Counted from the stretch's first letter, positions 49,101-58,620 are shown. The stretch: 64,000 bases of DNA from Manduca sexta (GCF_014839805.1 NC_051120.1:8432001-8496000), one strand, 5' to 3'. The notes: generated by a model from the letters alone, not told the origin. A program made the numbers and translations.

Positions 49101-52100
49101 AAAATAGTAGCTGCTTCATCACTTGTTATCAAATTTTGACCGTGCTGCATCATACTTCAGGATTAAATTCAGTCCCTTAAAAAATTATGATTAGTATAAT
49201 ATGCTCTATTTAGTTTTTTTTCCGTCGATTGGTTTAAAAAAATAAGCATTATGTGCTGCATGTAAGTCTCTATATTAACCAAAGTAATCGTAGATCGTGG
49301 ATCTAGTTTGCAGAAGGCGTAATATACTGGCGAGATTTGTTATCCAATACTTAAATTATTGATTCCGTTTTCAACGATTTAATACAACTCAGAGTTTGTT
49401 TACGGTATTATGTAAACAAAGCAAATGTAGAGCTAAACTAAGTCTTTTGTGCCTGCAAATTGACTCCATATTCGCATACATCACACCAAAGCTTTGAACG
49501 GTAAACATTGCTCTTCAGAAATTTGAACAGTAGATAATAAGGCGTGAAATTATTCATTTTTATAATAGTTTTTTTTAAATATAATTCTTACCTAGGTATA
49601 TAAGTACCATCAGGTGCTAACACATTGTTATTCGGCTCTTCCTCATCAACTATATTCACCATAACAAAGTGTTTGCTCAAAGTTTGTATCTCGGTAGAGC
49701 TCGCGAACTGCGGCTTCAGTTTCTTACACGCCGAGCACCAGGACTTGTGTATTATCACCATCAGAGGCTTCCTGTGGCTCATGGCCATCTGCAGACCTGA
49801 CTCCAAGGAGCCCGCCCAGACGTATTTCTTTCCAAACCCATTGTCCTTGCCTGAAGCATCGCACCGCACTCTGTTACACAGTAATGCGAATAACGCTTTG
49901 GCCACAGTACCGGCCATGATTAAAAATGGTTATTGCTCGACCATTGCCGGCAAGTCGGCGGTTAACATTTCAAAAATGTAAATTATCTTTTCCGTTCAGC
50001 CATTTTTGACAAATAGTTTGAATTTGACAGCATGTTTCAAGTACGGTGTGTAGCACCATCTAGCGACTGTGACATGAAACTCGGGGATTGTGGTTCAAAT
50101 ATAGTAAAGCTGCCTGTGTAACTTTGATATGTAATACGTGGATCGACCAATAGATGGCGCTGTCTGTCAACACAAATTGAATTATTAAAATAGAGGTCGT
50201 AGTAGATGTGTGGTAGTCAATATACATTCTTTTTAAATATTATAATTAGTGAAAATAATAATTTGAAAATCAAGGAGAAGTGGCTATTGCATTTCGTTCG
50301 GCTCAGAATGTATCCCGCTTCACATTAGTCAGTCCCTATTCCGTTATTAAAGGAAAGGCATTGCACCAGCGTTTTCCCTTGCGTTGTGGGAGTTCAAAAT
50401 ACTGGTAATGACTTCAATCATGAGACAAATTTATTTGATAAGCGACCTTCGTTTATCGCTATAAAAGAAAATAAAATCCTTATTGCTTTATAGAAAAAAA
50501 ATTACAATAGGTAATATTCTGTTTTTCACCGATTAGTTAAATATGATTATTTAATAGTAGGTATGGATACCGTATTATTTTTTATTTACAGTTTACTGTG
50601 AATACTGTAAAAGGATACTAAAAATAGGAATAATAACCAATGCAATACGAATATTTTAAACCGTGAACTTGTTCTCGAAGCGAATATTAACTCTATCTAA
50701 TTTCGTATAGTATACTAAGTAAGTTTACCAAAGCCCCGGTCCCCGAAAAAATATTCCAAACCACTGGAGATTTCTCAGGTGGAGCCACATTTGGGGCAAT
50801 TTTCTAGATAACACGAAACTGCATTTATTTTTTCATTGAATAAAATCCACAGCACTTAATATAAAGTGATAATATCTGATAGACATATCTTAAGCCAATA
50901 ATGAGTTTACATTTTGCTCACTCGTTAAAATATTATAAAAAAAATATAAGTAATAGATAAACAAATATGATTTGTAGAAAACGATGTTTGGATCGTCGCA
51001 AAACTTATCCATCAAACCTATACTAATTTCAGAAACTACTAAATCGATTTTGTTTGATTTTCCACTAATATGAGCTACATTACTCATCAGTGTTAAAGAG
51101 GCTATTTTTTCCCCCAGAAGATATGTATCCCGGAAAAACTTTTCCACACAGTTAGACCCGCAGACAAAATCAATTATAACCCGACTAAATAGAGAAGCCA
51201 CAACACTGTAGATGCAGTATTTTATCCATTATACCAGTGCTTTTTGTTAGTATTGATTTTGTCTTGTCAATACGTAATAACTTTTATTTGTCCATTGAAG
51301 AATCAGACCTGAAATAATCATAAGTGTTTACTATAAAATAAATTATATTAATTACAACATATTTTACGTTTAACGAGAAGGGTATAATGACTCCTATTAA
51401 ATGGACCGCATTCATGTAAACAACGCACATAACTTTTCAAAGTCAACCGCGCGAAACGCAACGCGCGTCTGCGTGCGCGCATGTTTTTCTCTCATTTTCA
51501 GTTGTTATTCGTACACTAACTTTCGCGAAAATCGCACCTCTCCGAATTCATATTCATTTATAATTCACAATTAAAATTTAACAAGTTACATGATCTTGTG
51601 TTACAAAATACCTGCCAAGAGTTTAGGACGTTTTCAAATTGATTATTTGGTATTATATATTTTTAATCTTAATCTTGCGGTCTATGAAACCTATATCTCT
51701 AGCAAGCTTTGTCACCTTATAAAAATATTGCAGTCAATAATCATAATCATGACAAGAATAAAATAGGGAAGCTTAACACCATAGCTCATAATCTCCGCGT
51801 ATTGCTTAAATTAATCTATTAAAGTCACACAAGGGAATATAGAGCAAATAGTGTTACTGTTGCAGATACTACTTTCTTCTAGGCAGAATAGGGATTTATT
51901 TGACTGCAAGAAAGATTCGAGCCACCAAGTCAAGTAATAAAAATAAAATTCCAATGTCTTCGTCACTTATATTACTAGAAATCTTAATAATAAAATACTT
52001 GAATGGGGGCGTTAATTCAATAACATGAGGGGAACAATTTTATTGCCCGTAAATGCATGTCGATACGTCGCGCTCCACGTAACCTATTGGAAAAAGCAGA

Positions 52101-54456
52101 TAAACTATGATAATTAGATGTAATGTGAACATGTTTGCTCTGCGTTCTCCGTCGGAGAGTCACGCATTTGATGCTGTGACAATACTGGTCGCGCGCGTGT
52201 AAAAAAACGGGGTGCCTAAAGATTCAATATTTGACTAAATATTCATCTGTTAGCCAAACCTCGTTCACTCTCAATAAAAAAAATACTCAGTGGCTTATTT
52301 TTTATTTTTAAAAATAAGTTTTACTTTACGTTCTAAATTTAAATGGGAAATGCTAGCTATCATTTAGTTTCCTTTTTCGTGATCGTGTTGTTTTATTCAG
52401 CCAGTGACGATGTTTAACATGTACGGAAGCCAAAGTCGGAATAGGAGTTTATACGGGACCATTAGATCTATGGTACCGTCGCGAGGGACCCCCATCATTT
52501 CGGGCATGGAAGATATGATGTACGCACCGCCATACTTCTACCACATACCGCCGCCTCCACAACCCTTGAACACTTATCCTGGAAGGAAGAGACGTAAAAG
52601 GGTATGTAAAAAGATTTGTAAACATTTCTTATGTTAACACTTTCCAAAAATTGTCTTTACTGAGAAGCTCATAATTTCTTAATTTGCTTTTATAGTCTTT
52701 AACCTAATTTTAAATATATACTCAGAGTATTCCGTCCCGTGATGTAATTGGAGGCGAGCCTATCGCCATATCGGTTACAAATTCCGAACTCAGGATTGAT
52801 ACGGAGTATCAGCTGTTATACGTACACTAACTTTCGCGACATTCACACTGTATGCATTAAGATTAGCTTTGGCTCGCGAATCCGCCCGCGTGAGTATGTT
52901 TTTCCGGGATAAAGTCCCGTTTTATATTTTCCCGGGATAAAAAGTAGCCTATAGCACTCAGGAGTAATGTAGATTTTCATTAAAAATTCATAATCGCTTT
53001 TGCAGTTCCTGAGATAAACGCGTTCAAACAAACGAACTCTTCAGCTTTATGTATTAATATAGATATATTCACATGAGCCTGAAGAGTAACTTGCCGAAAA
53101 CATCTATGGTAGAATTTTCATTACATGTACTATCCACTCAAGCATTAATAACATATTCAAAACTGTATAAACAAATGTATTTAACTTACTACAGGACGTA
53201 GCCTATTCTTCAAATTCTGGTACCTGCTTCGTCCTATACCTCTGTATGAAATACGACATAAGGGAATAAGACGCGTAGAAGGAAGCTGAAAACACGACCA
53301 CATCCAAAAGCAATTTCCTCCCATTCATATTTTATTTTATATTATTTTTCACTTATCATATTTTTTATAAAAACTGTCAAAGTAACATTCTTTTCCGCTT
53401 GAATTAAAAAAGTTCTTGACATGATAAAGGTTTCTGTATTTTATGCGCTTAATAAACTTAACAGTGGCATTGGATTTATTTTTATTGGACTATAAATCGA
53501 GCTAAATAAATTTAGTGGACAGGAGATATCGTGTTATGCATCATAAATTTTCTCGTTTATAATGAGAAATGTAGTGAATGGCTATTTAATGTTAGTCTTA
53601 ACACAGGTGGTTAAAACGTAGTTAATAAAGTTTTAAGAATCGTGACATCTACGACAATATTTGTATACAGGGTCATTTTGAGATTGCGTTACTATATGAA
53701 GCTACATCTCTTCTTTATTTCTGCTGACATTATGGCAGAAATTGTCCATGAATAACGAATATTTTCACCAAAAATCCCTAATACATTTTTGATTTTTCGA
53801 TTATTAATTTAGTGTGACTATGGTGTATGCGAGAGTAGAATTTTAACTGAAAGTCTGTTGATGTCGCTGCGACGCATTCTCATAAAGTAGTAGTAGTGGC
53901 AGTGGTTTACATCTACAGCTTGAGTAGCTTATTATAATATTTATTTTCAAGAAGATAAGCGTGGTTTTACTTATTAGCGCAATGCCTTTGTCTAATTTAC
54001 CAGGATACAGAGTAAAGTATATAAGTAAAGTAGCCTATATTATGCGCAGACAAAGTATTCTCTAGGTAAGGTCAACCAAATCTGATCAAGAGATTTTGTG
54101 ATTACCTCTAAAATATAATTAAATAAGTGCGTAGATTTATTTCCTGATCAATAAACTATTTAATTTCGAGGTTACTCATCTTATCGACAAATGCATTTTT
54201 AGAAATACATTCATGAGTGGGCGTATGAACACGTTTTATTATCAGATATTATAGTCGTACCAATTACATTATAAGTTTCTGATAATTATTTAGTCCATGT
54301 ATGTATTATACATGTTTTGAAAAGTTTACTAGGTTTCCGATAGACCAAAGATCACGAAGTTATCAATCAAGCAAGCAAGCCATCAAGCATTATATTTCAT
54401 AATTAAAATTGTATTTTATTTTGTAGAAATTTAAGAAAGGACAAGGAAATTACTGA
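46000..54456 (+). CDS. Unrecognised four-exon gene, about 178 aa, Ser/Arg-rich
   Basis: The proposed coding exons are 46000-46157, 46593-46740, 52401-52601 and 54427-54456. Every junction has GT/AG and compatible phase (2, 0, 0). The first ATG follows an in-frame TAA. The protein starts MPSVLEVGPFSQPEWSDSSD, passes through a Cys/Arg-rich stretch (VPVRCRCERRSHHVCRRSR) and a Ser/Arg run (SRRSVSQCSCNSMSRRSS), then a proline-rich segment (YHIPPPPQP), and ends in a basic tail (GRKRRKR, KFKKGQGNY). There is no signal peptide or membrane segment, and it looks largely disordered. I do not recognise a family. The tail exon is the least certain, and extra exons in the long introns may be missed. The second intron contains a TXNDC12-like gene on the opposite strand. 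Confidence 0.55.
46593..46740 (+). CDS. Exon 2 of the unrecognised gene
   Basis: Preceded by TTTTATTCCAG and followed by the strong donor GTGAGT. It reads ESPRSRRSVSQCSCNSMSRR and ends NTVEMYVEPVVED. High CpG content and a codon-like pattern contrast with the intron DNA. Confidence 0.65.
46761..46985 (+). repeat. Interspersed repeat family R2, copy 3
   Basis: TGACCCCACTCCACATG, AGTGGGGTCCAGGTAG, GTGTACGGTGGTCGC and CTTACCATCAGC parallel the copy at 9851. It starts only about 20 bases after the exon 2 donor, inside the intron. Confidence 0.7.
47955..48160 (-). mobile_element. MITE family M2, diverged copy
   Basis: GATTGGGGATCGTATATTGA near the right end is the family terminal repeat. Inside are CCAATCAGACGTAAGTATTT and ACAAATGAATAACTTTGATT, which match the 40548 and 55606 copies in reverse orientation. 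Confidence 0.5.
48821..48977 (-). CDS. TXNDC12: TXNDC12-like exon 2
   Basis: Begins after TTTCCAG and encodes the last strands and helix (QHKYFYSRPEQIAKSMRKVL), ending at TGA. It lacks an ATG, so it is easily missed by open-frame searches. Confidence 0.87.
48821..49917 (-). CDS. TXNDC12: Thioredoxin domain-containing protein 12-like (ERp18/AGR family)
   Basis: Two exons, 49917-49592 and 48977-48821, joined across a 614-bp intron with AG/GTAAGAA donor and TTTCCAG acceptor; the codon AG|A is split. They give 160 residues. A thioredoxin fold follows a short N-terminus: KKYVWAGSLESGLQMA, the active site WCSAC at 60-64 (VIIHKSWCSACKKLKPQF), VMVNIVDEEEP, and the cis-proline loop GTYIPR. Exon 2 continues ILFLSPKGLVDKDIYNEEG and KYFYSRPEQI. 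Family members act in the ER as small disulfide oxidoreductases. Three points differ from the vertebrate protein: the motif is WCSAC (known as WCGAC in human), the signal peptide is weak (AKALFALLC), and the C-terminus (EQFDV) lacks a KDEL-like signal. ATG is preceded by an in-frame TAA. Confidence 0.87.
49592..49917 (-). CDS. TXNDC12: TXNDC12-like exon 1
   Basis: Start ATG at 49917-49915. The exon carries the active-site half of the fold and ends CCTAG before GTAAGAA. Confidence 0.87.
50054..50065 (-). promoter_or_regulatory. CTCF-like core motif, upstream of TXNDC12-like gene
   Basis: The minus strand reads CGCTAGATGGTG, one base from the AGATGGCGC form seen on the opposite strand at 50149-50163. 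It lies about 140 bases upstream of the start codon. Confidence 0.3.
50149..50163 (+). promoter_or_regulatory. CTCF-like core motif, inverted partner
   Basis: AATAGATGGCGCTGT fits the AGRKGGCGC core known for insect CTCF. With the site at 50054 it makes an inverted pair about 100 bp apart. Confidence 0.35.
50990..51175 (+). mobile_element. Degenerate Helitron fragment
   Basis: TCAGAAACTACTAAATCGAT, CATTACTCATCAGTG, GGCTATTTTTTCCCC and ATCCCGGAAAAACTTTTCC follow the order of the Helitron family. Ends eroded. Confidence 0.45.
51440..51490. promoter_or_regulatory. Short CpG-dense patch
   Basis: GCGCGAAACGCAACGCGCG and CTGCGTGCGCGCATG stand out in AT-rich intron sequence. It may be an internal regulatory element of the surrounding gene; nothing else supports this. 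Confidence 0.2.
52401..52601 (+). CDS. Exon 3 of the unrecognised gene
   Basis: 67 codons in phase 0, between GTTTTATTCAG and the donor GTATGT: PVTMFNMYGSQSRNRSLYGT, then MEDMMYAPPYFYHIPPPPQP, ending GRKRRKR. Phase agreement with exon 2 is the reason for joining them across a 5.7-kb intron. Confidence 0.6.
52863..53063 (-). mobile_element. Non-autonomous Helitron, 201 bp
   Basis: On the minus strand it starts TC TATATTAATACATAAAG, passes GTTTGTTTGAACGCG and CCCGGGAAAATATAAAACGG, and ends CTAA. The 5' TC and a CTRR-type 3' end with T following fit Helitron rules; the 3' hairpin is weak. Confidence 0.7.
53203..53328 (-). CDS. Small membrane protein candidate, 41 aa (cluster member C)
   Basis: ATG to TAG with an in-frame TAA just upstream. 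The sequence MNGRKLLLDVVVFSAS, then FYASYSLMSYF, forms one hydrophobic segment of about 20 residues. It is preceded by two basic residues and followed by QRYRTKQ and an acidic end, so one membrane pass with the basic tail inside is plausible. The A-S-x-x-A and Met positions align with the frame at 54759-54983, and its MN...L start resembles that at 57091-57186. It lies in the last intron of the plus-strand gene. No known family recognised. Confidence 0.4.
   Translation of the reverse strand: MNGRKLLLDVVVFSASFYASYSLMSYFIQRYRTKQVPEFEE
54427..54456 (+). CDS. Possible terminal coding exon
   Basis: After TTTTATTTTGTAG comes a phase-0 stretch KFKKGQGNY and TGA. It is short and basic, matching the tail of exon 3. 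Low certainty because a 30-base match can arise by chance. Confidence 0.35.
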   Translation, partial: KFKKGQGNY

Positions 54457-54758
54457 GGATTCTTATACCTACTGAGTAGTGCCGTGTAACACGAAATTAA
54501 AGGTTTTGAATAACTGTGGTAGGATTCCGATTGTAGGCGTGATAGAGTTATTATTTCGTAATAATTGAGCCTTAAAAATTACAAAACGTATGCAAATGGA
54601 AAAACAAATTAAATATAAAATTTTATGTAGATCATTTAATAAATCTGTGCTACAAAATAACAAACTAAAAACATCTAAAATGTCCAGCAAACACGCACTG
54701 AATAAACAATAAATATTTCGAAACACATTATGTGCGATTTCCTTAGTATCATTCCCTA

Positions 54759-54983
54759 TTAACTAAGAAATCTAGATATTTTTTCGGATATCGTTCCACT
54801 TCTACTCCTTTTATTTGTTTCATGGACTGCCTTCTGTTCTGTCCTTTGTGGAAAAGACGGCAATGTGACCATTCCGTAAGAGTATGCTACAATTGATGCC
54901 GTGGCGCCGATTACGCACATTAGCTTCAACTGGTATACTTTGTCCATATCAGTTCTGCGTGTTTTGATGTATATCCATAACAT
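54759..54983 (-). CDS. Small membrane protein candidate, 74 aa (cluster member A)
   Basis: First ATG at 54983; MDKVY at residue 13 is an alternative start. A basic N-terminus (YIKTRRTDMDK) leads into one hydrophobic segment (LKLMCVIGATASIVAYSYGM), then a proline and a polar basic tail (NKRSRSGTISEK). The block K-x-x-x-L-x-hydrophobic ... S-I-x-x-YSYGM-x-x-x-P aligns without gaps to the frame at 56187-56486, which argues for paralogy. An acceptor-like TTTTGCAACAG sits just before the ATG, so an untranslated exon may precede it. Function unknown. Confidence 0.45.
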   Translation of the reverse strand: MLWIYIKTRRTDMDKVYQLKLMCVIGATASIVAYSYGMVTLPSFPQRTEQKAVHETNKRSRSGTISEKISRFLS

Positions 54984-55115
54984 TAATTTTATCTGTTGCA
55001 AAATAAATATTACCGCTTCTGCCGATTCTGTTTAGCATTTCCGTCAATTTGACATTACGATAGACGATCTTCTTTTTGGTATTCTTTGCCAAAGATAATT
55101 TGTTTTGTATTGTTT

Positions 55116-55202
55116 TTACTTTTCGCTCTGTTGTGTGATGTAGTAGTGGTAGGCAGCGACAACCGTTACTGATACTATTAAAGCTTTCGCGATCTGCTCC
55201 AT
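55116..55202 (-). CDS. Small membrane protein candidate, 28 aa (cluster member D)
   Basis: From ATG at 55202: MEQIAKALIVSVTVVAAYHY, then YITQQSEK and TAA. One hydrophobic segment ends in AYHYYI, comparable to AYSYGM in member A. The frame stays open for 43 codons upstream without another ATG, and an acceptor-like ATATATTAG precedes the start, so it may be a final exon. It is the least certain member because of its length. Confidence 0.33.
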   Translation of the reverse strand: MEQIAKALIVSVTVVAAYHYYITQQSEK

Positions 55203-55605
55203 GTGGTAAAATCTTCGTCTAATATATTTCCAATTAAAATATGACCCGTCGTTGCTTAGTCGAGTTTCGAAGCTGTTGTTATAGTAATGCAAGAAATCTA
55301 GTAGGCTATGGAGTGTTTTAAAACTTTTCAAAAGAAACGTGCATCTCGTTAGGCCGCAACTACACTAGGCGAACAAATTGCGGTCGGCTATTCACATTGA
55401 GTTGTCGAGTGCAATTTTGAATACCGACACCACATGCAGGGTATTGGACACAGTGATTTGCGGTTCTTTCACTATCACCAGCTTTTGGACAAACGTCCGT
55501 CAACCTATCTAGTAGTTGCGTCAACAGATTTAATCTATGGAACCTAAATAATTTAAGGAAATGAGTTCTTCGGTATAACCTTTGGATGTTGCAGACTAGT
55601 GGCCA

Positions 55606-55758
55606 TTTTCAATGATGATCCTAATCTCAATCCTTAAGCCGATTCCCAGAGAGAGCCAATCAAAATCACTCATTCTTAAGCGTGTCAAAAATACTTTGTT
55701 CTGATTGGTCTATTTTGAAGATAGATCGAAAAAATCGATTGGGATCGTTAATTGAAAA
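55606..55758. mobile_element. MITE family M2, complete copy
   Basis: Imperfect terminal inverted repeats: TTTTCAATGATGATCCTAAT at the left, and reverse complement TTTTCAATTAACGATCCCAA at the right. Non-coding, about 153 bp. It sits between two of the small membrane-protein frames. Confidence 0.65.
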
Positions 55759-55907
55759 CTGTGGTACATCACATAATATTCAAAGTTAACTCTGCAGTTA
55801 ATCTGCCAGATTTGTAAGGACAAATCTGGCCAAAAATTACTTGTTAATAATTGTCTTAGTGAAATCGTGCCCTCAGTGAATAAACATGGATATTAGATAT
55901 TTGATTA

Positions 55908-56062
55908 TTATCAGCCTACGACTGTCCACTGCTGAACATAGGCCTCCCCTAGAGCGCGCCACGCTGCTCGGTCCTCCGCTCTCCTCATCCAGCGTCCACT
56001 GGCGAGCCTGCGAATGTTGTCGGACCAGCGGGTCGGAGGTCGTCCTACACTACGCTTACCGA
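55908..56062 (-). mobile_element. 5'-truncated RTE-like LINE with 12-bp target duplication
   Basis: A perfect 12-bp direct repeat, GATATTTGATTA, at 55896-55907 and 56063-56074 flanks the insert. On the minus strand it encodes the ORF2 C-terminus in one open frame (GKRSVGRPPTRWSDNIRRLA, then DRAAWRALGEAYVQQWT) followed by stop and an AT-rich tail. No stops within 45 codons suggests a young insertion. Confidence 0.9.
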
Positions 56063-56148
56063 GATATTTGATTAGATTAGTAAAACTATATTTTTCACCT
56101 TTATGGTATTCAAAATAAAACCTTCCGTATAATCAAGTAAGTTACACA

Positions 56149-56154
56149 TTTATT
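56149..56154 (-). terminator. Polyadenylation signal AATAAA of member B
   Basis: Plus-strand TTTATT, about 33 bases after the stop codon of the 99-aa frame. Confidence 0.5.
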
Positions 56155-56186
56155 CCTGTTCAAACATTAATACAATAAATTTAATT

Positions 56187-56486
56187 TTATCTCCTGCGCG
56201 AATCGTTAGAACCACATGGAGGCATGTTGGGACATCTTCTCCTAACACCATCGCAAGACCCCGGGGGTCTTATTATAGTGGTCGTGTCTAGCGGCGGACT
56301 GAACATTCCATAGCTGTACATAATGCTAGAGAGGCCAGTTAAGACTATCGCAAGAATTTGAAGTCTATCTTTTTTTTCGCTAACGTCGAATCCAGGCCTT
56401 GCATTGATTCTCTCGTTTACAAGCCTCCAGAAATGCTTTCGTCCTGTCCTGTGCCAGAGGCGGGTTGGTTTGATGCCGTTGTACAT
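56187..56486 (-). CDS. Small membrane protein candidate, 99 aa (cluster member B)
   Basis: ATG at 56486 follows an in-frame TGA. A basic N-terminal half (WHRTGRKHFWRLVNERINAR) precedes one hydrophobic segment (LQILAIVLTGLSSIMYSYGM), then a tail with CPNMPPCG and an Arg-rich end. A polyadenylation signal (AATAAA on the minus strand, 56149-56154) lies about 33 bases past the stop, as expected for a real message. An acceptor-like CTATCTTTTCAG upstream suggests an untranslated first exon. The YSYGM block links it to the 54759-54983 frame. No known family recognised. Confidence 0.55.
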   Translation of the reverse strand: MYNGIKPTRLWHRTGRKHFWRLVNERINARPGFDVSEKKDRLQILAIVLTGLSSIMYSYGMFSPPLDTTTIIRPPGSCDGVRRRCPNMPPCGSNDSRRR

Positions 56487-57090
56487 TGTTGGTTGGTTTT
56501 GGATTCATTGGTTAATTACTCTGTGGGGGATTCATCTATTGTGACATTGGTCTTGATTGTGGAGTCTGAAAAGATAGGTTAGAACATTGATAAAAGTAGA
56601 TAAGTAGATTATTCTAGAGATAATGTGGTCATAGTTTATGTTCCCAGGAGCATAATCTGTTGGCATAGGAATATGTAAGTCAGTCATATAAATAGGTGAA
56701 CAAATTCAAAGCGTCAAATCGCTTGTACACTTGTGTTCTCACTAACATTCTTTTTTCTTTTCAAATATGACACAGAAGGGATGTATTTTACTTCACACAA
56801 AGAAATAAAAAATTAACTTAGCGCGTATAGGCGACTTGGAATATTTAATTGGTTTAGCTATTCATGTAGCTAACTATATTTTGAGACGAGAATAATCTTG
56901 ACATACAGTGGCTGTACTCCTTGTTCCCCTGCCTATCCTCTTTGGATCATAAGCGTGAACTTATAATCTATTACAAGAAGAGGTTTTAACAAAGGGCTTT
57001 ATGGCATACATGCGGTTTACTGATCATACTTATCTCGCCTTTAGGACGAAAATGTTAAAGATCAATAAATTCAGATAATTACCATAGTGG

Positions 57091-57186
57091 TCACTTGGTG
57101 GGCCTGGTGTGTTTCTCAGTGATGGTGGCGATGCATGACAGAACCGCTGACACACACACCACGTACAGAAACTGTTGTTTGTTCAT
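57091..57186 (-). CDS. Small membrane protein candidate, 31 aa (cluster member E)
   Basis: ATG to TGA: MNKQQFLYVVCVSAVLSCIA, then TITEKHTRPTK. One hydrophobic segment runs from about residue 6 to 21, with a basic tail. The start MN-x-x-x-[LF]-L and V-x-x-S-A pattern resembles the 53203-53328 frame. The codons use C and G at third positions more than the surrounding DNA, which favours real coding. An upstream ATG in another frame overlaps the start (ATGTTATGA). Confidence 0.4.
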   Translation of the reverse strand: MNKQQFLYVVCVSAVLSCIATITEKHTRPTK

Positions 57187-57189
57187 AAC

Positions 57190-58110
57190 ATACCGGATGA
57201 ATGACTCATGCCAAAGAATTTGATTTTTTTAAAGCTTTTATTTCTTTTTAAATAAGGTTGACATTTTTGCATGAAGGTTGTAATGTATTACGTTTTAATT
57301 CTTTGTTTGCTGTTTTAGTTAATTTATTAGTGTGTAAGTTGTCTATTTTAGCGCTTAATTGAAATGTTTTAGTAAAAAATAGAATATTACCTCTTAAAGA
57401 TCTTTATTACATAAGGTCTAAAACATTGTTCTTCATAAATTAACAAAATGTACATCCCGCAGTTACTGTGACGTTTGGTTTGAATGGAAATATACAAAAA
57501 CTACAATAATTTATTTACCGTCCGATATTTGTCGTAAACAATTTTTCTTTGTGATTTTTTACTCAGGTTTATTATTGAAGTATTACTTTTAAAAGATAAT
57601 TCATGTGAGCGAACCAAGAGGTGCTAACACCCCACCTGTCCATCTACCAAGAACTAATAAATGTATTTATAGAAATAGCTCATCAAAAAATGCCAATTAT
57701 GCACCTACAGGCACAACTCGCCCAGGTAAAAATAATCCTCGATTTGCAATTGTGTGCATACGGTGTGAGGTCTTTTTACGCTGGTCTTTTGTTAGTTCTT
57801 TGTGTGTATGTGTGTGAGGTCCCAGCAGGATTGTCCCGCGTAGTCAGCGGCCTTCACCAGAGCTGCACTGGGACCGGTCCGATTTATCGAATGAATCGAT
57901 CGTGGCTCGGCTGAATCCGCCTGACTATTACGGTTTGGTTATTAAAAGTAATTTAATAAAACTGACCGCTCGAAACGATGTTAAATGAAAGTTTTATGGC
58001 GGAAAAGCAAAAGTTGAAGTCGTCTCGTCGTGACCAAACGATGTTAATCAAAACATGCGGAAACAGATCACCCGCACTTTGATAACACGGCGTCGATCCA
58101 AATATTGTTA
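57190..58110. other. Between the small-ORF cluster and the 58.6-kb gene
   Basis: Contains a strong acceptor (GATTTTTTACTCAG) at about 57553-57566 and a donor-like CGCCCAG/GTAAAA at 57724, but no frame I can trust between them. A CpG-bearing patch at 57830-57930 may be promoter sequence. Confidence 0.3.
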
Positions 58111-58119
58111 TTGAGGTAA

Positions 58120-58620
58120 TTTGCCGAGTGTGTTCCGGCCGTTGTGTATTTCAACTAAACTTTCAAGCTCCGAGTGTCGGGCTCGGAGTCCGCGCCGTGC
58201 CTCCTTGTAGTGGGAGAGCAAAACCTGTAGATAATGTCCGCTTGTTTCGTGCCGAAGTACCTGGCCAGTGGTCGTCCCTTTCGCACTCACGGGCGGGCCG
58301 CGCGCACACAACCTCCGTTTCAACTCACCATTCTGGTATGCAAAGATTGATAGCCTATATGACCATTTGCTTTTGAGAGTCCCAAAGAAATCACGCGCGG
58401 TTAACTTTTCGCCGCCTGGCGTCCCCAACAAACGTGCTTCAACGCTAAAGTTTTAAACAAAGTTTGTCATCGTAATGTGAGTGTATTGATTGTGGCCGCG
58501 TAACTCGTTCCAAGAGAAGCCTTACAGGCCTCCGCTTGACTATTCTGTGCCTATGCGTTTTTCATCAACGACTCGCAGTGTGTGCAATGAAATGAAATTG
58601 TACGGCAGTTGATTCAGTGT
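58120..58620 (+). promoter_or_regulatory. CpG-rich promoter region of the 58.6-kb gene
   Basis: About 500 bp of raised GC and CpG content. It includes a hairpin (CTCCGAG at 58168-58174 with CTCGGAG at 58182-58188) and an initiator ATTCAGTGT with A at 58616. It lies directly upstream of the coding exon. The long minus frame at 58108-58431 starts at TTG and is best seen as a by-product of GC richness. Confidence 0.45.

Noticed and set aside
54469..54726. 85-codon minus ORF as a sixth cluster member
   Set aside because: It starts at GTG, lacks ATG and does not share the cluster motif.
57567..57914. Plus-strand coding exon after a strong acceptor
   Set aside because: No phase gives a frame that joins to a neighbour; the 97-codon frame starts at GTG and has no recognisable family.
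58108..58431. 107-codon minus ORF
   Set aside because: It begins at TTG, lies in the CpG-rich promoter region where stops are rare, and shows no domain.
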